Source: a virus
DNA length: 37,929 bases
IMG/VR virus record: IMGVR_UViG_3300048918_000230
Coordinates: 1 to 37,929 of that record
Strand: one strand, 5' to 3'
Shown: piece after piece, positions 25,235 to 33,416 of the stretch
How the letters are laid out: each line of letters opens with the position of its first letter
Numbering within the stretch: position 1 is the stretch's first letter
Notes under the pieces: model-generated
What the model saw: the letters and a program-made list of their open reading frames with translations, nothing else
What the model was told of the DNA's origin: nothing
The model's database searches: none
Program-made: the position numbers and the translations under genes

Positions 25235-25260
25235 TTGGCCTGAAATTTCCCGAGTGGAAT
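25235..25260 (+). promoter_or_regulatory. weak late promoter upstream of small terminase
   Basis: TTGGCC (25235-25240) and TGGAAT (25255-25260), 14 bases apart, are poor as sigma70 boxes. However, the sequence TTGGCCTGAAATTT...CCCGAGTGGAATTT parallels TTGACCTG...CCCGTGTAGAATTT at 27517-27545 upstream of the portal, so a shared late element is likely. Confidence 0.4.
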
Positions 25261-25293
25261 TTTTTGCGGATTTTGTGTATCCTCGGGCGCACT

Positions 25294-26061
25294 ATGGCCC
25301 TCAATACCAACCGTCAACGCTTCGTGCTCGCCCTGCTCGGTTCGCCCAAGTTCAATTTGGCGGACGCGTACATGGCGGCTTACGGCGTGGCCAATCGTGA
25401 GTACGCCGCCAAAGAGGGCTGGGCCTTGCTCCAGATTCCCGAGGTGGCCGAGGCCGTCGAAAAGGGCAAGGCGGAGCGCCTGGCCAAAATGGAATTGGAC
25501 GCCCAAGCCGTGCTCCGCGACATTGCCCTCGGCGTGCAATCGGACGGGTCCGAGCTGGTGGAGCATGTGCTCGACTGCTGCCGCTACTGCCACGGCGACG
25601 GCCACAAATATCAGTTCACGCCGGCCGAGTTCGAGGAGCGGCTCGCCGCCTACCTGCGCGCCGATGCCGAGCGCAAGGGCGGCCCACGCGACCCGCAGGG
25701 GCTGGCGTTCGTTGAGAAATACGGCTGCAGCATCGGCTACGACCCGCGCCGGCCGCCGGCGGACGACTGCCCCGAGTGTTTCGGCCGCGGCATCCCGCGC
25801 GTGCTGGCCAAGGACACCCGGTTCCTGTCCGAAGCGGGCCGCCGCGCCTACGCCGGCGCCAAGTACGGCAAGCACGGCGTGGAAATCCTGACCCGCGACC
25901 GCGACAAGGCGCTCGACCTGGCCGCCAAACACACCGGCGTGGCCAAAGAGCACCTCAAGATCGAGGATTTGCGCACCATCCCCGACGACGAGCTCGCGCG
26001 CCGTACCGCGCAGGCCGAGCACGCGCTCCGCCAGGCTGGCGCCCTGCCGCCCAAACCATGA
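25294..26061 (+). CDS. terminase small subunit with two CxxCxGxG zinc motifs
   Basis: The product is 255 residues from the ATG at 25294. An in-frame ATG at 25129 with an AAGGGAAG site would add 55 residues that look non-coding, so I prefer 25294. The N-terminal 75 residues fit a Terminase_2-type domain (NRQRFVLALLGSPKFNLADA, then LLQIPEVAEAVEKG). Near residues 91-98 and 160-167 there are CRYCHGDG and CPECFGRG, a DnaJ-like pair that probably binds zinc. It should recognise the packaging site and load the large subunit. Its stop overlaps the large-subunit start (ATGA). Confidence 0.85.
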   Translation: MALNTNRQRFVLALLGSPKFNLADAYMAAYGVANREYAAKEGWALLQIPEVAEAVEKGKAERLAKMELDAQAVLRDIALGVQSDGSELVEHVLDCCRYCHGDGHKYQFTPAEFEERLAAYLRADAERKGGPRDPQGLAFVEKYGCSIGYDPRRPPADDCPECFGRGIPRVLAKDTRFLSEAGRRAYAGAKYGKHGVEILTRDRDKALDLAAKHTGVAKEHLKIEDLRTIPDDELARRTAQAEHALRQAGALPPKP

Positions 26062-27527
26062 TTCTCGCCCCCAACGACCCGGCCAACCCGTACCACGTGC
26101 GGGTAGCGTATCTGGAGCTGCTGGAGGAGCAAGTCCGCCGCCTGACCCGCCGCAAGTTCTGGACTTACTACCCCGAGGAGGGGCCGCTCCGGCGCGAGCT
26201 GTACCCCAAGCACATGGCGTTCTTTGCCGCCGGGTCCAAGTTCCGCCAGCGCCTCATGCTGGCCGCCAACCGCGTGGGCAAAACGGAGTCCGTGGGCGTC
26301 TATGAGCTCGTGTGCCACCTGACGGGCATCTACCCCGAATGGTGGGACGCGATCGGCGGGCGCCGCTTCAATCGGCCCATTGTTGCGTGGGCAGCGGGCG
26401 ACACCGGCAAGACCGTGCGCGACATTCTCCAGTTCAAGCTGCTGGGGCCGTGGGGCAACTTCGGCACCGGCGTGCTGCCGGGCGACACGCTCAAGAGCAC
26501 CACGAGCAAACAGGGCGTGTCCGAGGCGATCGAGGGCGTGACGGTGCGGCACGTGTCGGGCGGCACGTCGCAAGTGCTGCTCAAGTCCTACGACCAAAAG
26601 CGCGAAGCGTTCCAGGGCACGGAGGTGGACGTCATCCTCTTGGACGAGGAGCCGCCGCTCGACATTTACACCGAGTGCCTACTCCGCACCATGACGAACA
26701 ACGGCATGCTGATGCTGACGTTCACGCCGCTGATGGGCATGTCGGACGTGGTGCTCGCGTTCCTCCCATCGGGCAAGCTGGACGAGGGCGCGGCCGAGGG
26801 CAAGTTCGTCGTCATGGCCACGTGGGACGACGTGCCCCACCTCTCGCCACAGGTCAAGGCCGAGCTGTTGGCCAGCATCCCGCCGTTCCAGCGTGACGCG
26901 CGCTCCAAGGGCGTGCCGCAGCTGGGCGCCGGCGCCATCTACCCGATTCCCGAGTCGGACATCATCATTCCCGATTTCGCACTCCCCGCGCACTGGCCGC
27001 GCGCCTACGGGTTGGACGTGGGCTGGAACCGAACGGCCGCCGTGTGGGGCGCGATCGACCGCGAGGCCGAAACGGTCTACCTGTACAGCGAGCACTACAA
27101 GGGCCAGGCCGAGCCCGTGGTTCACAAGACCAGCATAGACGCGCGCGGCAAGTGGATCCCCGGCGTGATCGACCCGGCCAGCCGCGGCCGCGGGCAAAAG
27201 GACGGCGAACAGCTGCTCCAGGCGTACAAGGATTTGGGGCTGGACGTCAGCGAAGCGGACAACGGCGTGGAGGCCGGCTTGCTGCGCGTGTGGGAGCGGA
27301 TGAGCGGCGGCAAGCTCAAGGTGTTCAAGTCCATGCAGAACTGGCTGGCCGAGTACCGAATGTACCGGCGCGACGACAAGGGCCACGTGGTCAAGGCCAA
27401 CGACCACCTCATGGACGCCACGCGCTACCTCGTCGTGTCGGGTCTGGACCGGGCCATCGTGCAGCCGATCGCGCTCCACCAGGTACAGACCGAAGCGCCC
27501 CAATCCTTTTTTGGTATTGACCTGTAG
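26058..27527 (+). CDS. terminase large subunit (P22 gp2-like)
   Basis: The product is 489 residues; P22 gp2 has 499. The ATPase has Walker A AANRVGKT near residue 70-77, Walker B VILLDEEPP near 192-200 and a coupling region TFTPLMGM. The nuclease has GLDVGWNRTAA near 317, VIDPASRGRG near 372 and NDHLMDATRYLV near 450, giving the RNase H-like Asp triad. It drives headful packaging. The start is coupled to the small subunit, and the gene ends over the 27517 promoter. Confidence 0.95.
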   Translation: MILAPNDPANPYHVRVAYLELLEEQVRRLTRRKFWTYYPEEGPLRRELYPKHMAFFAAGSKFRQRLMLAANRVGKTESVGVYELVCHLTGIYPEWWDAIGGRRFNRPIVAWAAGDTGKTVRDILQFKLLGPWGNFGTGVLPGDTLKSTTSKQGVSEAIEGVTVRHVSGGTSQVLLKSYDQKREAFQGTEVDVILLDEEPPLDIYTECLLRTMTNNGMLMLTFTPLMGMSDVVLAFLPSGKLDEGAAEGKFVVMATWDDVPHLSPQVKAELLASIPPFQRDARSKGVPQLGAGAIYPIPESDIIIPDFALPAHWPRAYGLDVGWNRTAAVWGAIDREAETVYLYSEHYKGQAEPVVHKTSIDARGKWIPGVIDPASRGRGQKDGEQLLQAYKDLGLDVSEADNGVEAGLLRVWERMSGGKLKVFKSMQNWLAEYRMYRRDDKGHVVKANDHLMDATRYLVVSGLDRAIVQPIALHQVQTEAPQSFFGIDL

Positions 27528-27543
27528 CAATCCCGTGTAGAAT
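27517..27543 (+). promoter_or_regulatory. late promoter upstream of portal
   Basis: TTGACC (27517-27522) and TAGAAT (27538-27543) with a short 15-base spacer, GCAAT in the spacer (27527-27531) and TTGC directly after the -10. These features are shared with 29895-29923 and 2290-2318. The -35 overlaps the end of the terminase gene. Confidence 0.45.
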
Positions 27544-27578
27544 TTGCGCCATTGCAACTCACCCACCGAGCCCCGACC

Positions 27579-29729
27579 ATGAGCGACCTCGCCACGTCAG
27601 CCACAGCCGCCACCGGCCAGCCGTCCCAAACTCCCAGCACCGGACAAGACGCCCTATCCGTGACGCTGCAGGGCCGTTTCGAGAACTGGCTCCAGTCGCG
27701 CGAGCCGCAAGAGCTCAAGTTCCTGGACGCCTACATGGACGCCATGCGCATCCCGCGCGCGGACGACACGGCCGGCACCGGCACGGCCAAGGCGCGCAAG
27801 TCCAAGCTGTTCGTGGGCAGCACGCGCGGCAAAATCCGCTCCGCCCGCGCCAAGATCAAGGACTCGCTGTTCGGGTCCGGCAAGATGCCGTTTGACACCG
27901 CTCCCGTGGACGAGCAGCTCAAGCAATACTCCGACACGATGGAAGAAATTATCTCGTTCCAGCTCAAGGACATGGAGTTCAAGCCGATGCTGGGCGGGGC
28001 CATCAACGCGCTGTGCACCTACGGCACCTCTGTGATCTTCGGGCCGTTCGAGCGCCCCAAAGAGCACGTTACGGTGGGCCTGGCGCCCGACCCGGCCAGC
28101 GGCGTGCCGATGCTGGCGGAGCAGCGGTTCACGTACCGGATGCCGTACTTCGAGCACGGCGCCACGATGGACGTCTATCCCGACCCGGAAAGCCCCGACC
28201 CGCAGCACGGCCGCGGCATCTACTGGAGCAGCTGGAAACAGCCGTCCGAGGTGCGCAGCTGGAAAGGCCAGCCGGGCTACAACGAGCAGGCGATCGACTA
28301 CGCGCTCACGCAGGAGCAGAACACGACCACGAGCCAAGGCTCGGACAAGACCACCGACGTGCGCGCCGCCACCTACCGTTTCGGCAAGGACGGCCGCATC
28401 CGCATCCTGCGCTACATCGGCCAGGTGCGCGCCGACGAGCTGGCAGCATGGACCGGCGAGCAGCTGGCGGAGGGCGCCGACCCGGCCGACACGGTGGAGG
28501 CCGTCGTCATCATGGCCGGCGGCGTAGTGGTCAAGGCCGACCGCTCGCCCTACAAATGCGGCTACCGCCCGGCCCTGCGCGCCGTCTACGAGGAGGTGGA
28601 GCACGAGTTTTGGGGCGTGGGCATCGCGGAGAACAACGACCCGCACCAGCGCGTGGTTAATGCCGCGTTCCGCCTGTTCATCGAGGGCAAGGCGTTTGCG
28701 CTGCTCAAATGCTTCTCCGCCGACCGCTCCAAGTTCCAGCCCACGGAAGATTTCAAGCTCTACCCGGGCAAACAGTTCCAGATGAAACCGGGCCTCACCC
28801 CGGACGAGCGCAAAACTGCGCTCATCTGGCACGACATGGTGGACGTGTCGAACGGCTGGGAAAACGTTATCGCCATGAGCGAGAAGTTCAGCGACGACGA
28901 CACCGGCATCACCAAGTACACGCAGGGCACGGACGCCGACCACCTCAACCGTACCGCGACGGGCATTTCCATGATCATGGGCGCCAGCTCGTTGCCGATG
29001 AAGGAAGTCATCCAGAACATTGACGACATGTGGATCGTGCGGGCCATTGAAGCGCTGATCGACTGGAACATGCAGAACCTGGACCCGGAAACGGTGCGCG
29101 TGCTGCTGGGCGATAAACACGCGGCCATTTGGGCTGAAATCCAACGGTTCGGCAAAACATCGTTCATGGCCTGGAAAGCCACGGGCTCGTCCACTTTCAT
29201 GATGAAAGAGGTGCTCATGCAAAAGCTGCAAGGGTTCCTCCAGCTATGCCTGTCGAACCCGATCACGGCCGAAAAGGTGGACGCGCGCGAGCTGCTCGAA
29301 CAGGTGTGGGACGCCGGCGAGGTGGGCAAGGAAAGCCCGATCCTTACGGACGACGAAATCGCCCGCCGCAAGCAAGAGCAGCAGGGCGGCGCGATCCCGC
29401 CGCAAATTCAGGACGTGCTCCAGAAACAGGAGGCCATGATCCAGAACTTGGAACAGGCGCTCAAGGATGCGCGCGACCAATTCCAGCTCAAAGCGATCGA
29501 GCTGCAGATCAAGGACCGCAACAGCCGCGTGGACGCCGAGGGCAAGCTCGCCAACGTGGAGCTGACCGAGGCCATGCGCGACAAGCTCCAGGCCGAGGTG
29601 CTGGCGATCGTCACCAATGCGTTGGGCCTGGCGATGGTGCCGCCGGCCACGCAACAGGCCGCCGTTACGCTGGGCGATCCGTCCCCCGATGAAGCAACCG
29701 AACCGACCGGAGCCGGGGCCGAAGCATGA
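27579..29729 (+). CDS. portal protein (P22 gp1-like)
   Basis: The product is 716 residues, close to the 725 of P22. I chose the ATG at 27579 over an upstream TTG at 27552; neither has a strong ribosome site. The core contains KLFVGSTRGKIRSARAKI, GTSVIFGPFERP, a YFEHGATMDVYPDP segment and HEFWGVGIAENNDPHQR, the conserved portal region where helices line the channel. The long C-terminal helical part (QEAMIQNLEQALKDARDQF) fits the P22 barrel domain. It forms the dodecameric ring through which DNA enters and leaves. Ends coupled to the 87-residue gene. Confidence 0.92.
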   Translation: MSDLATSATAATGQPSQTPSTGQDALSVTLQGRFENWLQSREPQELKFLDAYMDAMRIPRADDTAGTGTAKARKSKLFVGSTRGKIRSARAKIKDSLFGSGKMPFDTAPVDEQLKQYSDTMEEIISFQLKDMEFKPMLGGAINALCTYGTSVIFGPFERPKEHVTVGLAPDPASGVPMLAEQRFTYRMPYFEHGATMDVYPDPESPDPQHGRGIYWSSWKQPSEVRSWKGQPGYNEQAIDYALTQEQNTTTSQGSDKTTDVRAATYRFGKDGRIRILRYIGQVRADELAAWTGEQLAEGADPADTVEAVVIMAGGVVVKADRSPYKCGYRPALRAVYEEVEHEFWGVGIAENNDPHQRVVNAAFRLFIEGKAFALLKCFSADRSKFQPTEDFKLYPGKQFQMKPGLTPDERKTALIWHDMVDVSNGWENVIAMSEKFSDDDTGITKYTQGTDADHLNRTATGISMIMGASSLPMKEVIQNIDDMWIVRAIEALIDWNMQNLDPETVRVLLGDKHAAIWAEIQRFGKTSFMAWKATGSSTFMMKEVLMQKLQGFLQLCLSNPITAEKVDARELLEQVWDAGEVGKESPILTDDEIARRKQEQQGGAIPPQIQDVLQKQEAMIQNLEQALKDARDQFQLKAIELQIKDRNSRVDAEGKLANVELTEAMRDKLQAEVLAIVTNALGLAMVPPATQQAAVTLGDPSPDEATEPTGAGAEA

Positions 29730-29989
29730 CGCCCGAGCAGCTCAACGAGCGCCGGGGCCAGGTAACGGCCCTGCTCAACGCGCTGCCGGCGGCGTGGTCA
29801 TTGCTGGCCGCTGAATTGCGCCAGCGCCGGGCCGACCTGCTGGAGCGGCTCGTGGCCGCGGATGACCCGGAATTGCGCGGGGCGATTAAAGAGATTGACC
29901 AAATATTGCAATTACCCAATAATTTGCAGCAGGAATTATTGTCGTTCGTCAATGCACTACCCGATGAGGGCGCGGACACGGACGTTTAA
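29726..29989 (+). CDS. small helical protein between portal and scaffold, 87 aa
   Basis: The ATG overlaps the portal stop. The sequence is almost entirely helical (LNERRGQVTALLNAL, RQRRADLLERLV, LRGAIKEIDQILQLP) and acidic at the end. No Cys or membrane segment is seen. The position suggests a head-assembly accessory. The last third of the gene also carries the promoter at 29895, and codon use there is unusually AT-rich. Confidence 0.65.
   Translation: MTPEQLNERRGQVTALLNALPAAWSLLAAELRQRRADLLERLVAADDPELRGAIKEIDQILQLPNNLQQELLSFVNALPDEGADTDV
29895..29923 (+). promoter_or_regulatory. strong late promoter for scaffold and capsid
   Basis: TTGACC (29895-29900), a 17-base spacer and AATAAT (29918-29923), with GCAAT in the spacer (29908-29912) and TTGC just after. 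It lies inside the 3' end of the 87-residue gene, about 100 bases before the scaffold start, and would boost capsid gene expression. Confidence 0.68.
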
Positions 29990-30030
29990 CGGACTACCGG
30001 AGCAATCCGGCCCAATGGAGAAACGACGAA

Positions 30031-30846
30031 ATGGGAACTCAGGACCAAGGCACCCCGAGCGATTACGACAAGGCGTATCAGGCCGAAATGGACCGCCTGG
30101 AGGCAGAGGCCGCGAAAGCGACTACCTCGAACACCAGCGAACCGACCCCGGCACCGACCGCCGCCCCGGAAGGTGAACCCGCCCCGACTCCGGCCCCCTC
30201 GGCCGCACCGGAAGGCGAGCCCACCCCGCTGGAGGCACGTATCGCCCAGCTGGAGCAGGAGCTCGGCAGCACCAAAAAGGCGCTGAACGACACCAAAGGC
30301 TGGGCCAGCAATACCGCCGCGGAACTGAAACGCCTCAAACGCGAGCAAGCCGAACGCGAGCGCCTGGCCAACCCGCCCCAAGTCCTCAGGGACAACCCGG
30401 GGCTGGACGAGGCCATCCGCTACGTTACCGGCGCTCCGGCACCAGGCCAGCCGCAACAGCACGACCCGGACGCATGGGCCGAGGCTGTGGGCACCGCCCT
30501 GCCGGACCTGGACGGACTGCTCGCGGCAAACCCGGACCTCCACGCCAAGGCGCAAGCCAAGGCCAAAGAGCTGGGCGAGGCGTGGAACAACCCCATCGTG
30601 GCTATCCGCGAGCTGGGCGCACTGCAGCTGGAGCATGAGCGCAACCGCATGGCGGCTGCTGCTCAGGACGCAGCGCGCCGCGATTTCCAGCAACGGCAAC
30701 AGAAACAAACGGCTATGCAAGTGCCAGGCGCCGGCGGCGGCAATTCCCGCCCCAACCAGCAACCCCGTGACGATGCGGGCCGCTGGGCCTCCATGAGCAG
30801 CGCCGATTTTGCCAAGGAACGCGCCCGCGTCCTGGGCATGGGCTAA
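30031..30846 (+). CDS. head scaffolding protein
   Basis: The product is 271 residues with a GGAGAA site. The N-terminus is acidic and helical. Two copies of a TPAPxAAPEGEP repeat (about residues 36-63) form a linker, then a coiled coil (RIAQLEQELGSTKKALNDT ... LKRLKREQAERERL). The C-terminus is basic and flexible, as in scaffolds that bind the coat protein. Position between portal and major capsid fits exactly. It is not homologous in any obvious way to P22 gp8; assignment is by composition and position. Confidence 0.8.
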   Translation: MGTQDQGTPSDYDKAYQAEMDRLEAEAAKATTSNTSEPTPAPTAAPEGEPAPTPAPSAAPEGEPTPLEARIAQLEQELGSTKKALNDTKGWASNTAAELKRLKREQAERERLANPPQVLRDNPGLDEAIRYVTGAPAPGQPQQHDPDAWAEAVGTALPDLDGLLAANPDLHAKAQAKAKELGEAWNNPIVAIRELGALQLEHERNRMAAAAQDAARRDFQQRQQKQTAMQVPGAGGGNSRPNQQPRDDAGRWASMSSADFAKERARVLGMG

Positions 30847-30872
30847 ATCACCTCATCCATTGGGAGTAGCAA

Positions 30873-31862
30873 ATGAACACTATCTCGAATCTGCCGCCAG
30901 CAATCCAGGCGTACTACGATCGCAACCTGCTGGAACGCGCTGTTCCGGCGGACATTCACGGCCGCTTTGGCCAGGTCCGCCCGATCAAGCTCCGTTCGGG
31001 CAACCAGATCAAATTCCGCCGCTATGAATCGCTGACCCCGGCATCCACGCCGCTGACTGAAGGCGTGACCCCGAGCGGCCAAGACCTGACCGTTACCGAC
31101 GTCACCGCCACGCTGGCGCAATACGGCGACTTCGTGAAGATCACCGACATGGTGGACCTGACCAACCAGGATCCGGTGCTCACCGAGGCCGGTTCGGTGC
31201 TGGGCGAGCAGGGCGGCACCACCGTGGACCTGGCCCGCCGCGACGTGCTCGTGGCCGGCACCAACGTGATCTACACCAACGGCACCGCGCGCAACACGCT
31301 GAACACCACGATCAGCACCGTGGCGCTGCGTACCGCCATCCGCGCGCTGGACCGCCAGAACGCCAAGCACGTGCGCGAAATGATCGGCGCCACCAACGGC
31401 ATCGGCACCCAGCCGATCCGCGCGGCCTACATCGGCCTGGTTCACGCGGACACCGTGGCCGAGCTGGAGCAGCTGACCGGCTTTACCTCCATCGACAAAT
31501 ACTCGTCGGCCATGAAAGCCGAGGAGGACGAGGTGGGCGCGTACCGCAATATCCGGTTCTTCAAGTCCACCAACTGCAAGGTGTGGGCGAACGCCGGCGC
31601 GGCGATCGGCACGGACGGCATGATCAGCACCGGCGGCGTCAACAACGACGTCTACGCGACCCTGATCATCGCGCAAAACGCCTACGGCATCGTGCCGCTG
31701 GCGGGCCAGGCGATGCAAAACATCGTCAAGCCGATGGGCTCGGGCGATGACCCGCTGAACCAGCGCGCCACCTCGGGCTGGAAAGCAATCACTACCACGA
31801 AAATCCTCAACGATGCGTGGATGGTGCGTATCGAGCACACCAACCACGCGACGCTGACCTGA
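30873..31862 (+). CDS. major capsid protein, N4-gp56 family
   Basis: The product is 329 residues with a GGGAG site. The N-terminus (PPAIQAYYDRNLLERAVPADIHGRFGQ) followed by KLRSGNQIKFRRYESL, TPLTEGVTPSG and ATLAQYGDFVKITDMVDLT is the recognisable start of the N4-gp56 major capsid family (HK97 fold). The middle contains AYIGLVHADTV and the C-terminus has KPMGSGDDPLNQRATSGWKA, also typical. A strong terminator follows. The capsid type differs from P22 coat although portal, terminase and tail plug are P22-like, indicating a mosaic head. Confidence 0.93.
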   Translation: MNTISNLPPAIQAYYDRNLLERAVPADIHGRFGQVRPIKLRSGNQIKFRRYESLTPASTPLTEGVTPSGQDLTVTDVTATLAQYGDFVKITDMVDLTNQDPVLTEAGSVLGEQGGTTVDLARRDVLVAGTNVIYTNGTARNTLNTTISTVALRTAIRALDRQNAKHVREMIGATNGIGTQPIRAAYIGLVHADTVAELEQLTGFTSIDKYSSAMKAEEDEVGAYRNIRFFKSTNCKVWANAGAAIGTDGMISTGGVNNDVYATLIIAQNAYGIVPLAGQAMQNIVKPMGSGDDPLNQRATSGWKAITTTKILNDAWMVRIEHTNHATLT

Positions 31863-31880
31863 TTTAGCGGCGCAGCGGTT

Positions 31881-31910
31881 CCGGGCGGCTAGTCCAGCGC
31901 CCGGCTTTTT
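31881..31910 (+). terminator. rho-independent terminator after capsid gene
   Basis: A 7-bp perfect stem CCGGGCG / CGCCCGG (31881-31887 with 31898-31904) with a 10-base loop and a CTTTTT run (31905-31910). It probably limits read-through so that capsid transcript is most abundant. Confidence 0.9.
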
Positions 31911-31936
31911 GACCCACACGTAAAGGACGGACCCAA

Positions 31937-32557
31937 ATGGACCGCCAAGACCTCGAAAAGAAAGACAAAGCCGCGTTGCTCGCACTGGCAACGGAAAAGG
32001 GCTTGCAAGTTACCCCCGCCATGACCAAAAACGTGCTGATGGACGTGATCGTCGCGGCCGATCAGATGGCCGCCGCCGGCACCCCGGCACCGACCGAGGC
32101 GCCTGCCCCGGCCGTCAACATCATGGACGCCACCAATTCGCGCATTGCGGAGCTGGAGGCCCAGCTGGCGCAGGCCAACACGCTGCTGGCCACCCAATCG
32201 ACCAACTCCGCCGCGCCCGTCGTGGCTGACGTCGCTACTGCGGCCAAGCTGGCCGAGGACGAGCGCCGCAACCCGCTGCCGCAGGAGGGCCAGCTCCGCA
32301 CCCTGGACGGCAAGCTCGTGCCCATCAAGCGCGTGCGCGTCACCATCATGGCGACCGAGAACGAGCAGGAGGACGTGAAACTCGGCCTCAATGGCCACCT
32401 GCTGCAGATCAAGCGCGGCGTGCCCGTGGAAATCCCGCACCACTACCTGGACGTGCTGAAAAACTCCACGATCGACACGTTCACCAAAGACCCGGAAACG
32501 GGCAAGGTGCAGCGCGTGCAAATCCAGCGTTACCCGTACACCGTCGAACTGGTGTAA
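31937..32557 (+). CDS. head-associated protein with SAP/Rho-N-like N-terminus, 206 aa
   Basis: Residues 1-40 (LEKKDKAALLALATEKGLQV, then KNVLMDVIVAA) resemble the short helix-extended-helix of SAP/Rho-N domains. A Pro/Ala linker and a short coiled coil (NSRIAELEAQLAQANTLL) follow. The C-terminal 90 residues form a beta-rich domain with KRVRVTIMATENEQEDVKLG and VPVEIPHHYLDVLKN, seen next to capsid genes in several phages. Probably a capsid cement or head-completion protein; the link is by position. Confidence 0.65.
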   Translation: MDRQDLEKKDKAALLALATEKGLQVTPAMTKNVLMDVIVAADQMAAAGTPAPTEAPAPAVNIMDATNSRIAELEAQLAQANTLLATQSTNSAAPVVADVATAAKLAEDERRNPLPQEGQLRTLDGKLVPIKRVRVTIMATENEQEDVKLGLNGHLLQIKRGVPVEIPHHYLDVLKNSTIDTFTKDPETGKVQRVQIQRYPYTVELV

Positions 32558-32563
32558 CTCATC

Positions 32564-32950
32564 ATGGCATCGCTCACCCGCGCGCAGATTGGCCAAAAGG
32601 CGCTCCAGAAAGTAGGAAATCTGGCGCGCGGGGAGACTGCCGACCCTGACGACCTGAAAATCGCCACCGATGCGCTGGACCGGCTCATCACGAGCCTGCC
32701 GGTGCATGGCTACACGGTGCCCGACCCGTTGCCCGCGACCGACACCGGCCTCGTGGACGAGTGGGGCGAGGCGCTCATCCTGGGCGTGGCGGCCGAGATT
32801 GGCGACGAGTTCGGCGCCGACCTGACCCAAAAGACACTGTGGCTCCAGCAATGGGCCGGACTGCGCGATCGTTTAATCGCGTACACCGCGCCGGCGCTGC
32901 CGGACGTGAGCGTGGACGATGGGGCCGGCAATGCAATTGACTGGATTTAG
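32564..32950 (+). CDS. head-to-tail connector (P22 gp4-like tail accessory factor)
   Basis: The product is 128 residues with start ATG at 32564, six bases after the previous stop. The pattern TRAQIGQKALQKVGNLARGE, DLKIATDALDRLITSLPVHG and ALILGVAAEIGDEFG is that of gp4/gp6-type helical adaptors that bind under the portal. P22 gp4 is 166 residues, so this is a shorter version; it has no sign of the muramidase activity reported for P22 gp4. Overlaps the next gene. Confidence 0.75.
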   Translation: MASLTRAQIGQKALQKVGNLARGETADPDDLKIATDALDRLITSLPVHGYTVPDPLPATDTGLVDEWGEALILGVAAEIGDEFGADLTQKTLWLQQWAGLRDRLIAYTAPALPDVSVDDGAGNAIDWI

Positions 32951-33416
32951 CTACTCCGGCCAGCTGGACCCGCGCGCCACGCTGCGCACGCGCATTTACC
33001 AGCTGGAGGCGGAAATCCTCGAACAGCCGCAGGTAGATTGCCCCGTGGTGCACCACTACGCGCCAGGCATCTACGTGCGCGAAATGACAATCCCGCCGTT
33101 CACGGTGCTGACCGGCGCCGTGCACAAAACGGAGCACCTGGCCATGCTCATTCAAGGCCGCATTGAGGTGCTGACCGAGGACGGGCTCCAGGTGCTTACC
33201 GCGCCGTGCACGCTGCTGTCCAAGCCGGGCATCAAGCGCGTGGGCCGCACGTTCGAGGAGGGCGCGGTTTGGTCCACCATCCACGCCAACCCGGACGACT
33301 GCCGCGACATGGACGTCATCGTGGAGCGGCTTTGCACCTCGAAGAATAGCGAACTGCTGGGCAATCGCCCGGTCCTGAACAACACCAACAAGGGGGCGCC
33401 ATGTCTCTCGGATTAA
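32931..33416 (+). CDS. cupin-like virion protein, 161 aa
   Basis: The start is ATG 32931 or 32919 (four residues longer); neither has a clear ribosome site. The middle is a single-stranded beta-helix/cupin-like fold: REMTIPPFTVLTGAVHKTEH, AMLIQGRIEVLTEDGLQVL and then a RTFEEGAVWSTIHANPDDCRD segment. The H and E pattern could bind metal, but the protein is more likely structural, as in other phages where this type sits between connector and ejection genes. The C-terminus is a loose tail. It overlaps both neighbours. Confidence 0.65.
   Translation: MQLTGFSYSGQLDPRATLRTRIYQLEAEILEQPQVDCPVVHHYAPGIYVREMTIPPFTVLTGAVHKTEHLAMLIQGRIEVLTEDGLQVLTAPCTLLSKPGIKRVGRTFEEGAVWSTIHANPDDCRDMDVIVERLCTSKNSELLGNRPVLNNTNKGAPCLSD

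Noticed and set aside
25129-25293. N-terminal extension of the small terminase
   Set aside because: Although the ATG at 25129 has a fair ribosome site, the extra 55 residues are Trp/Arg-rich without family resemblance and include the late promoter element; the Terminase_2-type start fits 25294.
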